DNA of 24,105 nt from contig QZLH01001203.1 in NCBI GenBank assembly GCA_003833135.1, positions 1,789 to 25,893 on the forward strand. The letters run 5' to 3'. A program made the position numbers and the translations under genes. The stretch comes from Oehlia diaphana (taxonomy: Eukaryota; Glomeromycota; Glomeromycetes; Glomerales; Glomeraceae). The notes under the pieces are model-generated. The model made no database searches, was not told the origin of the DNA, and saw only the letters and a list, made by a program, of their open reading frames with translations. This document shows, piece by piece, positions 1 to 9,754 of this stretch (its first letter is position 1; each line of letters opens with the position of its first letter).

Positions 1-77
1 TCATGAGTTCTTCCTCCTTTCCAGAGGCCAATAATTTGCCCACGCTCAAACTCACTCAACTCACGAGTTTTTCCCAT
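1..77 (-). CDS. Tc1/mariner transposase, N-terminus (partial)
   Basis: The minus strand from an ATG at 77-75 reads MGKTRELSEFERGQIIGLWK and a few more residues before the window ends. The segment L-S-E-F-E-R-G-Q-I-I-G-L is the first helix of the helix-turn-helix that opens Tc1-family transposases, which cut and paste DNA through a DDE/D catalytic domain. Only about 25 residues lie inside the window, so the catalytic domain cannot be judged. The upstream sequence ends in a terminal-repeat-like motif near 316, which supports the call. Family assignment rests on the short motif plus that context. Confidence 0.7.
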   Translation of the reverse strand, partial: MGKTRELSEFERGQIIGLWKGGRTH

Positions 78-318
78 TTTAAAATAGCCAAGTGGCGTAG
101 TGAACAAAAAAAGTAAAGATCATCGTTGGCAAAATTGAGGCGTTATTATTTGTTTTAATCGCCAAATCCGGTACATGTATCGTAACACAATAAAAATACA
201 TCCATTTTAATCTTGAGAATCAGGGGAATTGGTTTTTTTAAAAAAAATGATAATTTATATATTCAATTCTGAGAAAATCGAAAAGAGCTTGACCGGATAC
301 TTTTTGGAGGGTAGTGTA
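1..318 (-). mobile_element. Tc1/mariner element, 5' end with terminal repeat
   Basis: Read on the minus strand the element would begin CACTACCCTCCAAAAAGTAT at 316, next to a TA dinucleotide (317-318), the usual Tc1/mariner target. The CAAAAAGTATCCGGTCA part resembles terminal repeats of Tc1-type elements in fungi. About 240 bp of non-coding sequence separates this end from the transposase ATG. The other end lies outside the window, so the inverted repeat and the TA duplication cannot be confirmed. Confidence 0.6.
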
Positions 319-1555
319 TATAGTGATGTCTACTTAATCTATCTACTTACACCATAGTGATGCCTACTTATAGATATTAATGCCTACTTACTTATTTTTA
401 CGTGTCTATGCCCCTTCTGATGCTTTATTGCTATCTATCTGTTTTCACTGGTCTATGATTGTTTGGTTGCTAAATAGAGTAGAGGTTTGTTTTTCCATTC
501 TGAAGCCTTTTAACAATTGTATAGGAGTAAAGTTGGTTTTTCCACTTTATGACCCTTTTGGTTGCCATATTTGAGGTTGAGGGTGTGGCCCATTTGCTGG
601 CCTTTTAAGTCGCTGAAATGGTGTAAAAAAATTGTCAGGTGGCGCAGTAAATTTGCAGTTCAGATTTTAGCCAGCTCTATACCATAATTTTGGCCGATCT
701 TTAGAAATTAGCGCCATGGTAACATCCTGGTAGCGTCCTGATAGTATCCTGGAGCTGTCATGGAACTGGTTGGAAACCTGAGTGTTTCTATTAGTTTGCC
801 AGTTTCAGGCCAGCTTGGATGCCGAATTTATACTACGCCTTACTGCGCCAGTCACGTGATCCTGTTACGGCACTGAACATCCTTTCATAGTTACAGGCTA
901 GTGATGAGAACATTTCCAGAACATTTCTGGCTTGGGTTGCAGGCTATTCCCCGTTACCTTCCCATTACATATATAGGAGGTGGTAGTTGGTTGGAGGTTT
1001 GGAGATGTCCATTTAATTGCTGGATGAGGCACGAAGTGCTGAGTTGGTGACCCAGATGTGCAATCCCGCCTTTTATGATCCTTTTGATTGCTGGATGAGG
1101 CACAAAGTGCCGAGTTGGTAACCCAGATGCGCAATCCTGCCTTCCATAATCCTTTTGATTACTGAGGATGAGGCTCGAAGTGCTGAATTAGTTCAGACTA
1201 TACAGCTTTCATACCCTTTTTTCGTGTATTCTCCTGAACCTTTCTGCCTTCTTAACCTCTTTCCTGCCTATCGCTGGTAGTATCCCAAGTTGTAATTTCT
1301 TATTTTCTTTCTATATATTATTTTAACTTGGGTTACTACCAATTTTATATCTTATTTTTCGCTCCTGCGGTCCTGCCTTTCTAGAACTCTTTCTTGTATA
1401 GTTGCTATGAAGTGATACTTTTGGGTAATACTACATCGATTGTTTTTGAGTATTACTTTTGGGTACTATCACATCGGTACTATCGCATTATTGTTAGATT
1501 CCATTACATATATTTTTTATTTTGAAGATTTACAGTTTTCTATGTAATTTTATAC
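319..1555. other. Gene-free stretch with short repeats
   Basis: I see no convincing gene here. Short ORFs at 380-574 (+) and 898-1134 (-) have no recognisable domain, and the second lies over a tandem repeat. The stretch holds near-repeats of gtgatgcctactta around 322-394, three 11-bp units of the type AGtaTCCTGga at 722-753, the 71-bp repeat listed separately, and two copies of about 24 bp around acttttgggta at 1415-1438 and 1452-1475. Confidence 0.6.
1016..1195. repeat. 71-bp tandem repeat, about 2.5 copies
   Basis: Units start at 1016, 1087 and 1158, each with attgctggatgaggcacgaa or a close variant, and the spacing is exactly 71 bp both times. The third unit has a small insertion (attactgaggatgagg) and fades after about 35 bp. 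The repeat produces a low-complexity minus-strand ORF that I do not consider coding. Confidence 0.85.
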
Positions 1556-1576
1556 TTGCTTCTTGCATATACTACT

Positions 1577-4500
1577 ATGCTACTTGCGCAAAAAAAATCC
1601 AGTCCTAGCCCTAAAACAATAAATGAAGCAACCAGGCTCTTCTCTGGTTTAGCAGACCTCGATTATAAACCTGGTTATAATAATTATGTGTATTTTCAAT
1701 ATTTGTTCAATAATAAAAATGATATCTCTTTTATAGGTGCCTATCATTCTGAAGAGATTTATTCAAAATATATTATTCAGGTGGCAGAAAAGGGTTTTAC
1801 AGTAGTTAATCATCCATCTGAAGTTTATGGGTTACCCGATACCCATGAGTGCATTGATGGAAATCTGCCTCTTCGCCTAGTTCTGAATATTGACGCAAGG
1901 CAAAAGCCCGATCCAATGAATCCTGAACTCCCCTCCTTAGATAAATATAAAATTACTCGCAAAGATTTATTATCCAGAATCTTAATTGCCTGCGCTGATA
2001 TTATATACTCTGGCTTATAACATTTCATAATTTTAAATGCTTTTACCTTGGCCAGTTCGTCTAATACTGATAAATGCAGTTGGCATATCGTATATCCTTA
2101 TGCCCATTTTATTGACTATAGGGACCTTAAAGGTTTTGTAGAAAAAGTTGCTGATAGGGTTGGAAAACCATACTCTGAATTCATTGACCTTGGGCTTTAT
2201 AAATCACGCTTCAGTTTTTGGCTCCTTGGATCAGCAAAAGAAGATAGAGTCAAAAAACCTGCAATTTCTTCAATCAAGGAAGGATATTGCAAGTTAAAAG
2301 ATTATTTAGTTCAGCCTAAATTAGATGCTTCTGAAATCTGGCCCCAAACTTTTCTTCTGAGAAACTAGAAAAAGAAGAGTTCCAACCCATTGAAGATAAA
2401 ACCGCTTTAAGCACGGGAGCTGGCTTAGTTACGGCAAAATTTAAATGGCTTGAGATTGGTAGCATTAAGAAGGGATTTGTCAACTTTCAAGTGAAGTCAT
2501 ATGAAGCATATCCTATCTGCGAAATCAAACATGAAAAGAATCAGTTATATGGATTTCTTCGAAGTAATGGGTGCTTCATACTTAAATGCTACCGGCAGAA
2601 ACAGTACAAACCCGATCATAAGGGATTAGTATTTGGAAAAGTAACTGAAATTTCTGCAAAACCTAAGAGAGGAATAGTCGAAAGAATAGGTGATGCTATA
2701 TCAAATCCACGTCCTCTTGTAGGATTATCAGAAATGATGATTAATGTAGAAAAATTAAAGGATGCTCCAGAAGTATATCATGATTTTTTGGGTATTGAAA
2801 AAACAACTACACTTATTCATTCTCCCCTGGGGACATGGAAAACCACTGCATTAAGAAAGATTATTATGGCATTGAAAGATAAAGTACATGATATTTCTTC
2901 TTTACCATGCTATATCTGGATCTCTTACCGAAAGTCTCTTAGCAATAAATCAAAATCCAAACTTAATGAGTTAAAAGCATCTGGCTTCCGAATTTGCAAC
3001 TACCAAAATATGCAAGGAGACTTATCTATAAATGAGTGGGATATTATCATAGTACAGGTTGAGAGTCTGTTTCGTATCGAGTTTTCAGTCCATCCATTTA
3101 TGGCTATTCTCGATGAGGCTAATGCCATTATGCGTCAAATGTCTAGCGGTACAAATGCACGGAAATCTGAAAATGCAATGCGTGATGTCTTAAGATCTGT
3201 GAGACATGTTTTGGCCATGGATGCCTTTGCAAATAAATCAACATTAGCATTCCTTAAGATATATCGTGAGAAAGATATTCACATAATTGATAATAGATAC
3301 CAGCCTCGTGTAGATGAGACGGTTGAATTTATTTATGATTCAAATAGTGGAGTAGAAGCCATGCGAATAGGATATGACTTTTGAGGCAGGTAAACATGTG
3401 GCATTTGTATCTACCAGAGCGGTGATGGCTAGAGCATTAGTAGAAAAAGCATCTAAATTGTCTAAGCCTGATAATTCACCTGTTAGAGCCCGTTCTTATT
3501 ATGAAGATATGGATGGAAACAGAAACAAAAAGACTTTTCTGATATTAATGTCGCTTGGAGTGAGCTTGACTGTATAGCTTATACAAATACAGTGGAAGCA
3601 GGAATATCATTCGAGGTTACAGGTCACTTCGATATAGTTATAGCTATTACAAACATCGCCACTCCAGTTCATGTTGAGGCTCTTGCACAAATGCTTTATT
3701 GAATTCGTGACTGTCCTCATCGTATTGTTTCTTTGTTCTATCAGAAAAATTCTAATGAGCTTTTTCGTCTGCCAGGTCATGAAAATATTCGGGCAGAACT
3801 TACTAGTGCTTGGCCTAATAACTTACCTACAGCAATAAAGGGTCATTGTAAATGGAATAATAATACCATTTCTTATAAAGTTGATGAGTCTCTGGCCATA
3901 ATAACTTTTATTGAAGTTGAGCATCAGAAATGCCTTTCTGCGAGATATTTTATTAAGAAGCTTTATAGTCTTATAGCCAGTACCAGTGCTTCTCTCCAAC
4001 TAATAAAAATGGATGAGATCCAAGGAGTTATAGGAAACTGTAAAAGAATCTGTAATGAGGTTAGAGTTGAAGCATTAGTTATTAAAGAAACAGATTTTAA
4101 TGCAGTTGCTACTTCCCAGAATCTTAGCCTTGAAGAAACTGAAGTTCTTAAATTCGACCAAGAGCACTCTATCGCAGATACTATGGCACTTAAACATTTT
4201 TATATGCAGAATCTTTATTGCAAGGACATGAAAATCGAAGATTGGAATAATATTTGCAATAGAAAATTCGTTGAAAATTTTAGTTCGCCTGAAGCTCAGA
4301 GGCATTTCTTACGATTATCTTATTTTTGAAGGCAAGGTCATGATGAGAAGAATGCAATAAAGGGATTGAAAGCTGAGGAAAATATACAATGGAAAATTGC
4401 CTGCCATAGAGCTGAAGAGAATCTGAAAAAATTAGTGGCAGAAGACTTGCATAAATCTTATTCAGCAAATCATTGGAAAGTTATACAAGAACTTTTTCAA

Positions 4501-4899
4501 ATACTAGGCTTTACTGGCATTGATGACAAGCATATTCTTTCTGGTAGTATGGTATCAGAGGCATTTGCGCAATCATGTGAAAGATTTATAGAAATTCGAA
4601 ATCAGTCTTTATCACTCTTTGGCTTTAAGTCTCATGCTAAGACAACACCAGATCTTAATTCGGCTATAAAGGCAATCAATGCAATTGCTAGTAATTGGTG
4701 TGGCTATACTATTAAAAGTGATAAAAAAAGAATAGGGCCTAAGGGACAACAAGTTTGGCAATACTCATATCGAATTAATCGCCAGCCATATAATAGTACT
4801 AGTTTCGGAAATAAAGATGCACCAGAACTTCTACCATATAGGCTAAAAACAGATAACGATATTCAGGAACTCTTCAATTCTATAGGACAGGAAAAATAA
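1577..4899 (+). pseudogene. Broken AEP primase / UL9-like helicase fusion
   Basis: This long gene of about 1,100 codons joins an archaeo-eukaryotic primase domain to a superfamily-2 helicase of the herpes origin-binding (UL9-like) type. Such proteins prime and unwind DNA for a self-replicating element or virus. Primase marks are LNIDARQKPDP (codons 1886-1894; the usual DxD is N-I-D), SWHIVYP near 2080, and WLLGSAK (2219), where related primases have R-L-x-G-S. Helicase marks are SPLGTWKTT (2821; the Walker A glycine before Lys is Trp), a DEAN box (3112), NTVEAGISFEV near 3590, and QMLY-stop-IRDC (3700), where an Arg of motif VI is expected. In-frame stops are TAA 2018, TGA 3700 and TGA 4327, and frameshifts lie near 2340, 3375 and 3537. 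I start at ATG 1577 because homology-like sequence begins there. The gene is non-functional as read. Confidence 0.8.
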
Positions 4900-4924
4900 T
4901 ACTTCAGCCCAGATCATTCATTAT

Positions 4925-5390
4925 TCAGATAAGTATCTTGACTACATCAGATGGGGATACTAAAGTAACTATCGATTCTGTTTCAGTTTTTTTACTTTCA
5001 CGCCAGACATGGTCATAAATTCCACCATGTATGCTACAGATTCTGGTCTTGGAATAGGTTCCCTTTTTACAGACAGGACATATTGTTCTAAGTAAAGCTC
5101 TACACGAGCCAGCTCGCAAGCCAAAAGTACTTTAAAAATATATTGGCTCGCAAGCTGGCTCACAAGCTAATATATTTTTAAAGTACTTTTAGCTCGCGAG
5201 CTGGCTCGTGTAGAGCTTTAGTTCTAAGAAGGGCATTATAATGTCTGGCGCATCCTAATTCACTCATGCATCCTTTTCTACAAATCGAACTATCTCTCTT
5301 GATGTATTGGCAGATAAAACGACCCATACGAGATAATTTTGATATTAATAATCTTAAAACTTCATTTTCACTTTTATTATAGATATTCAA
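4925..5390 (-). pseudogene. Small Cys-rich ORF split by a MITE
   Basis: Two minus-strand ORFs, one from ATG 5390 and one ending in TGA at 4925, join into one frame of about 110 codons if the 128-bp element at 5093-5220 and one 8-bp duplicate are ignored. Cysteines lie at C-R-K-G-C, E-L-G-C, C-P-V-C and C-S-I-H, which suggests zinc binding, perhaps a nucleic-acid-binding partner. The C-terminal part is W-R-E-S-K-K-T-E-T-E-S. It is convergent with the primase-helicase (25 bp between stops) and divergent from the recombinase, so it probably belongs to the same element. I do not recognise the family with certainty. The insertion adds 136 bp, shifts the frame and brings stops. Confidence 0.6.
5093..5220. 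mobile_element. 128-bp palindromic MITE, hAT-like 8-bp duplication
   Basis: The element begins taaagctctacacgagccag and ends with the reverse complement of that sequence; nearly the whole 128 bp folds back on itself. It is flanked by exact direct repeats gttctaag at 5085-5092 and 5221-5228. An 8-bp duplication is typical of the hAT superfamily. There is no coding capacity, so it needed a transposase supplied in trans. The ends do not match those of the hAT element at 8455-12990, so a different hAT family is implied. Confidence 0.9.
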
Positions 5391-5549
5391 AAATATGTTA
5401 CATATCTTTCACGTTCAATACTGGCCAAAGCTAGTCTCTAGGACTGTGTGAGATACAGTATATTATTATTTTTTCCTTCCTTCAACCCTCTGTTATATAG
5501 TATCCCGAAATCTATAATTAGGGGAATTTTTCTAATTGAATTTTTTCTC

Positions 5550-5560
5550 ATATAATATAA
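5550..5560 (+). promoter_or_regulatory. TATA-like box before the recombinase
   Basis: The stretch catataatataag lies about 30-40 bp before ATG 5592, in the 200-bp interval between the divergent Cys-rich ORF and the recombinase. The interval is AT-rich and could carry both promoters. The call rests on composition and position only. Confidence 0.35.
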
Positions 5561-5591
5561 GCAGAAGAAACAACTGAAGTCTAATATCGAC

Positions 5592-6860
5592 ATGTCTACT
5601 GCAGAACTCGCCCAAAAGACCCAGAAAGCGAAAACTAATAAATTCGTTTTGATTCTAGAACAGTTCTTAAAAAGATATAACTTATCCGCAGAGTCCAGCC
5701 CAGAGCAATTAAGCGAACATGCCCCTGAACTTAATGCTTTACTTTTAAATTGGAAGGCCCATAAGTGCGTTAAGGAAGCCCTTACCAGAGGCACTGAAAA
5801 AAGAAGGGCATTTAGCAAAGAGCAGAAAGAGGCTCTCATGCCAGATCAGAGAAATATGATATATTCAGTCAGGAAAAGAGCTCAAGAAGTCACTAAAAGT
5901 GAAGATAAGTGGGATATTTTTATTAATACTTTAGATTTGGGATCAAAAGGAAGTAAGGATGGAGTAATTGATGATAAGGAAATGGTTACTTCTAGCTCAA
6001 ACCAATCACGATTTCGTAAGTATTTAGCAGAGTATAGGGCCGATCGTGAACTTATTGATCGCTATGCCAAAGATTCGAAGACTACTACAGCTTCCAATAA
6101 AATTTAGCAAGAGCGGACTGAGAAGCGCTTGGCTAATCCAGGTAGAACTCCAGAACATTTCACCTTTGAGAAAGTGCATAGGAGATTCTAGAATATCAAT
6201 ACTTCTAAAATTCCCTCTATGCAGGATCTCGCGGATGTGATAGTGATGCTGAGCATGAGGCCTGCTGAAGTATCATCTCTCCAGATTATTAATTACAAAC
6301 CAGATTCTGAAGATCCGCCAGCGTGGTATAAAGCTGGTTATTCTTGGTATTGCACTGGATGTCGCAAACAGAGAGATAAACTGATACCTATGCGCTTACT
6401 TTCTATGGAAAAGGATCTAGAACGTGTTAGAGAATTACTTACCTGGATTCAAGATGCTATTAAGGCTGGAAAGTTGCGTGATCCAGTTTATACTGAAACT
6501 GGAAAGCGTAATAATGTGCCATTTGCCAAATTCATAAAGAGTTTAAAAACTAATCAGGATGAAGATGAGATTACCCCCAAGCTTCTAAGAAAAATAGGAG
6601 CTAAACACACCTCAATAGTTCATGCTGGTCCAAATCCAACCCCTCAACATCTCGACAATCTTTCAGAAATCGCATTAAGACATAAAATTAACCATCTTGA
6701 TGCAGGAAAAAATTATGCTTTGGGTGATCCAAAATTGAAGAAGGAGTCCATATCTGATTCTGAAAATACACCAAGCCTGGTACCTCAGCTTAAAAATGAT
6801 GATTATAACCCTTTCAAGGGACAGATAGCAGAAATAAATTCAATGTTAGTTCATTTCTAA
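5592..6860 (+). pseudogene. Tyrosine recombinase, two in-frame stops
   Basis: The frame from ATG 5592 stays open to 6860 (about 420 codons) except for TAG at 6105 and TAG at 6189, with no frameshift between. The N-terminal half is helical and charged, as in the core-binding domain of tyrosine recombinases. The C-terminal half carries MLSMRPAEVSSL (Arg codon 6258-6260), which matches box I of the family (x-G-x-R-x-x-E-L-x-x-L). Further on come PKLLRKIGAKH, a candidate box II in which the usual His of HxxR would be Lys, then ALRHKINHLDAGKNYALGD, whose Tyr is the candidate nucleophile. Such enzymes cut and rejoin DNA for integration, as in Crypton-type elements. Position beside the primase-helicase suggests one element. 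The two stops make it non-functional unless suppressed. Confidence 0.65.
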
Positions 6861-7137
6861 AATTATGTAATTAATATATTATTTGAGATCCTGCCAAAAT
6901 GGGGCAGGAGTTGTGCCTGAATTTCATCAAGAAGCCTATATAATTGGTCTTAAATTAACATTGGATAGATTGGCACAGAAGCTAGAGTTTGTGCTAAAAG
7001 ATGATTATTCTAAGTCAGCCAGTCCAGAGTGATCACCAGCTCAGAAGAATTTGCTGAGCCATGCACAGCGCTTTCGGCTAGATTGTGCGACAATAACCTT
7101 ATTTTTTTGACTGAAATAATCTAATCATATATAAAAA
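6861..7137. other. Interval with a remnant ORF of about 53 codons
   Basis: A plus-strand open frame from 6871 to TGA 7030-7032 lacks an ATG and contains GVVPEFHQEAYIIGLKLTLD followed by RLAQK. It is in a different frame from the recombinase and may be the tail of another gene of that element. I do not recognise it. The rest holds the dispersed repeat at 7021 and AT-rich leader sequence for the F-box ORF. Confidence 0.35.
7021..7092 (+). repeat. Dispersed repeat, copy 1
   Basis: The sequence agtccagagtgatcaccagc, then a gaatttgctg-gcca core and later ttgtgcgaca, recurs in diverged form at 13012-13106. Copy 2 is preceded, across the hAT insertion, by tattctgatccagggt (8440-8454), which resembles tattctaagtcagcc before copy 1. 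The shared block is therefore longer and was split by the hAT element. Confidence 0.6.
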
Positions 7138-7527
7138 ATGCATATAGTTAATTTGCTAGAATGTCTTCCGCCAGAGTTAATACCATTTATTATAAAGGAT
7201 CTTTCAAACCAGGATCTAAAAAATTTTCACAGTATAAATGATATATGGGTAAAGGAGGTAGACCTTGAATGGTCCAAAAGAAAGACTGTTTTTGATTTTC
7301 AGACTGGATCATTGGTTCAAAGCAACGATACGGTAAAAGACTTTTATTTGAAACTAAAAGAGTACAACAAAAGTGTGGGCTATCATGAAGAACGGCTCAA
7401 ATGGCTATTCCTCAAAGGAATTTCGTCTGAAAATACATTTAAAGTTCTTTTGGATGGGTTAAAAATACTTGCGTTAAATGAGTTAGTGAAAAGGCTCAGT
7501 CAGAGCAGTGATCTACTAGCAAACTAG
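7138..7527 (+). CDS. Short F-box-like protein
   Basis: This intact ORF of 129 residues starts at the first ATG after an AT-rich leader and ends in TAG. Residues 4-33 (V-N-L-L-E-C-L-P-P-E-L-I-P-F-I-I-K-D-L) fit the first helices of an F-box, which binds Skp1 in SCF ubiquitin ligases. The remainder is charged and helical with no repeats I can name, so a substrate-binding domain is absent or unrecognised. It lies just ahead of an F-box/LRR pseudogene with a partly similar leader, which suggests a local family cluster. The protein could be a truncated family member. Confidence 0.6.
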   Translation: MHIVNLLECLPPELIPFIIKDLSNQDLKNFHSINDIWVKEVDLEWSKRKTVFDFQTGSLVQSNDTVKDFYLKLKEYNKSVGYHEERLKWLFLKGISSENTFKVLLDGLKILALNELVKRLSQSSDLLAN

Positions 7528-7574
7528 ATTCGGCTAACTTTATTTTTTTGATTAAAGATACAGCATATATTATT

Positions 7575-8423
7575 ATGGCGCATACAAATATTTTTATTAT
7601 ACCAGAGGTATTAGAACAGATTTTACATTTCTTATTGATAGATAAATCCCTCTATTCCACTTTATTTGTTTGCTGATTGTGATACAGATGTGGTGCTCCT
7701 ATTCTATGGAGGCATATTGAGCTAAAGGGTGGAAAAGCAGAGGATCGAACTCGATTAGAAAGATTTTTAAAAATAGTACCCAGAGGAGGGAGAAAGCCAG
7801 TTTATAGCTCAAAACTAACTCATCTTAAAATAACATGCTACCCTTCACTTTCAAATAAAAAAATCAAAGGCATTATACACACATTCCCAAATATAATTCA
7901 TTTAAATTTTGAAGGGAGTACAGATGACCATTTTGGTAAAACTCTAAAGCTAATAGCAAAGTCATACCCAAATTTGGAGTATCTTAATATATTTACTTTA
8001 CACGGATTTAAATCAGAAAGCGATATAAGTTTATCTGCAATCGCAAATTCATGCCACATACTAGAATATCTAAATATTTTGGGTCATACAGGGTTTTCTG
8101 AAATAATAATTTGTAATGTTATTTGCTTCTGCCCAAAGCTCCAACAACTCGACCTTAACTATTGTGAAATTACTGATATAACTATTGAAGAAATTGCTAG
8201 ATCATGTCATATTTTAAAATATCTTAATTTAAGAGGATGTTATAAAATTAGCAAAGGAGCCATAAATAAGCTAAATCCAAATATCCACATAGAGAATTTT
8301 GAGGAAACTTTAACACCTCCTGATCTTATTGGAGCAGTTAGAAATCATCTTATACAAAACAACGTTTTTAGTAGACAGATTTTAGCTCAGGGATTTCAGC
8401 ACCTCTTAGATTTAAGTATGTGA
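7575..8423 (+). pseudogene. F-box / leucine-rich-repeat gene, two stops
   Basis: The frame from ATG 7575 runs 282 codons to TGA 8421 without a frameshift but is broken by TGA 7674 and TGA 7680. The N-terminus (I-I-P-E-V-L-E-Q-I-L-H-F-L) is F-box-like. After the stops come [16 protein letters not shown], a hallmark after the F-box in this fungal family, then [34 protein letters not shown] and [17 protein letters not shown], which are cysteine-type leucine-rich repeats. In intact relatives I would expect Arg and Trp where the stops lie, so CGA-to-TGA and TGG-to-TGA are the simplest changes. Such proteins choose substrates for SCF ubiquitin ligases. An internal start could yield only the LRR part. 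Confidence 0.8.
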
Positions 8424-8454
8424 GATAATTTGCAGTGGTATTCTGATCCAGGGT

Positions 8455-8700
8455 TAGGGATGGTTAGGTCGGTCCTAGTCCGGTCTTGGTCCTGGGACTT
8501 ATAGGTCCTATAAAACGGACCTGCGGACCAGGTCCTAAAGGAATGAGTCCCAGGACTTGAGTTTTATTAAGTCCGGTCCTGGACCTGGTCCCAGGATCTG
8601 GTCCTGGGCTAAATTATTTATAAATTTTTGTCATATATATAAAAATTGGTTTCATTTAATTTATTATCAAACGACTTAAAATTTTATTATTAGTGTTACT
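8455..8700. repeat. hAT left end, copy A
   Basis: This 246-bp block is nearly identical to 9755-9988. Differences include a short extra ccaggatctggtc-type segment here and a few substitutions. The match stops exactly where the single N (8701) occurs. This copy has the correct target duplication at its outer edge. Confidence 0.9.
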
Positions 8701-8810
8701 NTGCACTTGTTGCGGGTCTTGTAGTTACACCTAGTGTGTCTCTATAAAGTTCCTTGTGGCATTAATTAATAAAGTATAAGCGCATGCTATGTTTGCCTTG
8801 ATTTTGACCA

Positions 8811-9155
8811 GTGGGGCTCATCTCAGATACAATTATAACAAAACTTCGACGCTTCTTGTCTAAAAAAATAACCAATGAGGTTGTCAGTAGAATTATAAAA
8901 CATTTTCACAATGCTTTCAGAAAATACATATGGAATCTGCGATGTTCTAAATTGAATATACTTGAAGCTAAATTGGGCATCACTAAAAAAAATAAGATGA
9001 ACACCATTAGGAGTCATTCGTGTTCTATATCTCAACAATTTGACATACAACAGACACATGGAACAATGGATAAAAGTAAATTTTTGCACGAAACTATGGC
9101 ACGTTACAGGAACTATATCCATTCACTTATAACAAAAGGCTTTTCACAATCATGA
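8811..9155 (+). CDS. Weak ORF, possible LINE C-terminal remnant
   Basis: The ORF codes for 114 basic residues. The part F-R-K-Y-I-W-N-L-R-C-S-K-L-N-I-L-E followed by I-T-K-K-N-K resembles the end of fungal non-LTR retrotransposon polyproteins (I-W-x-x-R-C then a short basic tail), as I remember them. The match is short, the N-terminal part is not recognisable and there is no reverse transcriptase here. It may be a relic or chance. Confidence 0.25.
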   Translation: MGLISDTIITKLRRFLSKKITNEVVSRIIKHFHNAFRKYIWNLRCSKLNILEAKLGITKKNKMNTIRSHSCSISQQFDIQQTHGTMDKSKFLHETMARYRNYIHSLITKGFSQS

Positions 9156-9309
9156 AAAACATAGTTGCAATATAGTAGGTCTCATGATCACCCTTACATT
9201 GACTACAGAGCCCTTGACTAAGAAAACATATTTCACATATGTTTACCTGTATAGCATAATAGATCATTCAACAGTACACGCGTGGGGTATTTTAATAATA
9301 TAACAAGCG

Positions 9310-9399
9310 GTTTATAAATTAATAATATTAGTTTAATTAGGTAATTTAATATAAATTTAATTATATATTACCTTAATTATTTAAATAAATTTATAAATG
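9310..9399. repeat. AT-rich foldback sequence
   Basis: The outer arms are tttataaatt and aatttataaa, and inner arms taattaggtaat and attaccttaatta face each other around an AT-only centre. The whole 90 bp could form a hairpin. It may be a short MITE; no clear target duplication was seen. Confidence 0.45.
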
Positions 9400-9578
9400 T
9401 GCTGTGATTAAAAAAAAAAATAGTACATGATGCATCTCACTTACTGAAAATATTATCAAGTATAAGTCAAACAGTTTTAAGTGGTTTATTGAATTTCAAC
9501 TTGATCAAGAAAATAGGCTTTCTCAATTATTTTGAATATCTTCAACACAGATTGCACTGGTAAAAAAATGATTTATCC

Positions 9579-9715
9579 TACACATATCTTACACATATCA
9601 GGTACTCAAAATGTAGAAAATCATACACAAATAATACACATATCATACACATATCAGGTACTAATATATATATTATACATATATCAGGTATCTAATAGGT
9701 ATATAATATATATGT
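9579..9715. repeat. Short repeats with cacatatcaggta word
   Basis: The word acacatatcaggtact or a close form occurs at about 9591, 9648 and 9678 within TA-rich filler, along with further tacacatat words. It is a degenerate satellite-like patch and explains the small plus-strand ORF at 9532-9741, which I do not regard as a gene. Confidence 0.55.
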
Positions 9716-9754
9716 TGTGCCTCAGATCACATTTTGCGTGAAATGAAGGCTAAA

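Larger units (their letters stand above)
8701..9754. other. Anomalous segment between two hAT left ends
   Basis: This segment starts at a single undetermined base and shares nothing obvious with the hAT element. It includes a weak ORF (8811-9155), AT-rich foldback DNA (9310-9399) and short repeats (9579-9715). The outer flank of the second left end, aggctaaa, does not match TCCAGGGT. Either it inserted with duplication of the left end or, more likely, it was joined here by mis-scaffolding through a repeated hAT end. Confidence 0.55.

Noticed and set aside
380..574. Plus-strand ORF of 64 codons
   Set aside because: Hydrophobic low-support ORF in AT-rich DNA with no homology-like motif.
898..1134. 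Minus-strand ORF of 78 codons
   Set aside because: It lies over the 71-bp tandem repeat and its sequence simply repeats; no domain.
8823..9122. Minus-strand ORF of 99 codons
   Set aside because: Opposite strand of the weak LINE-like ORF, with no motif of its own.
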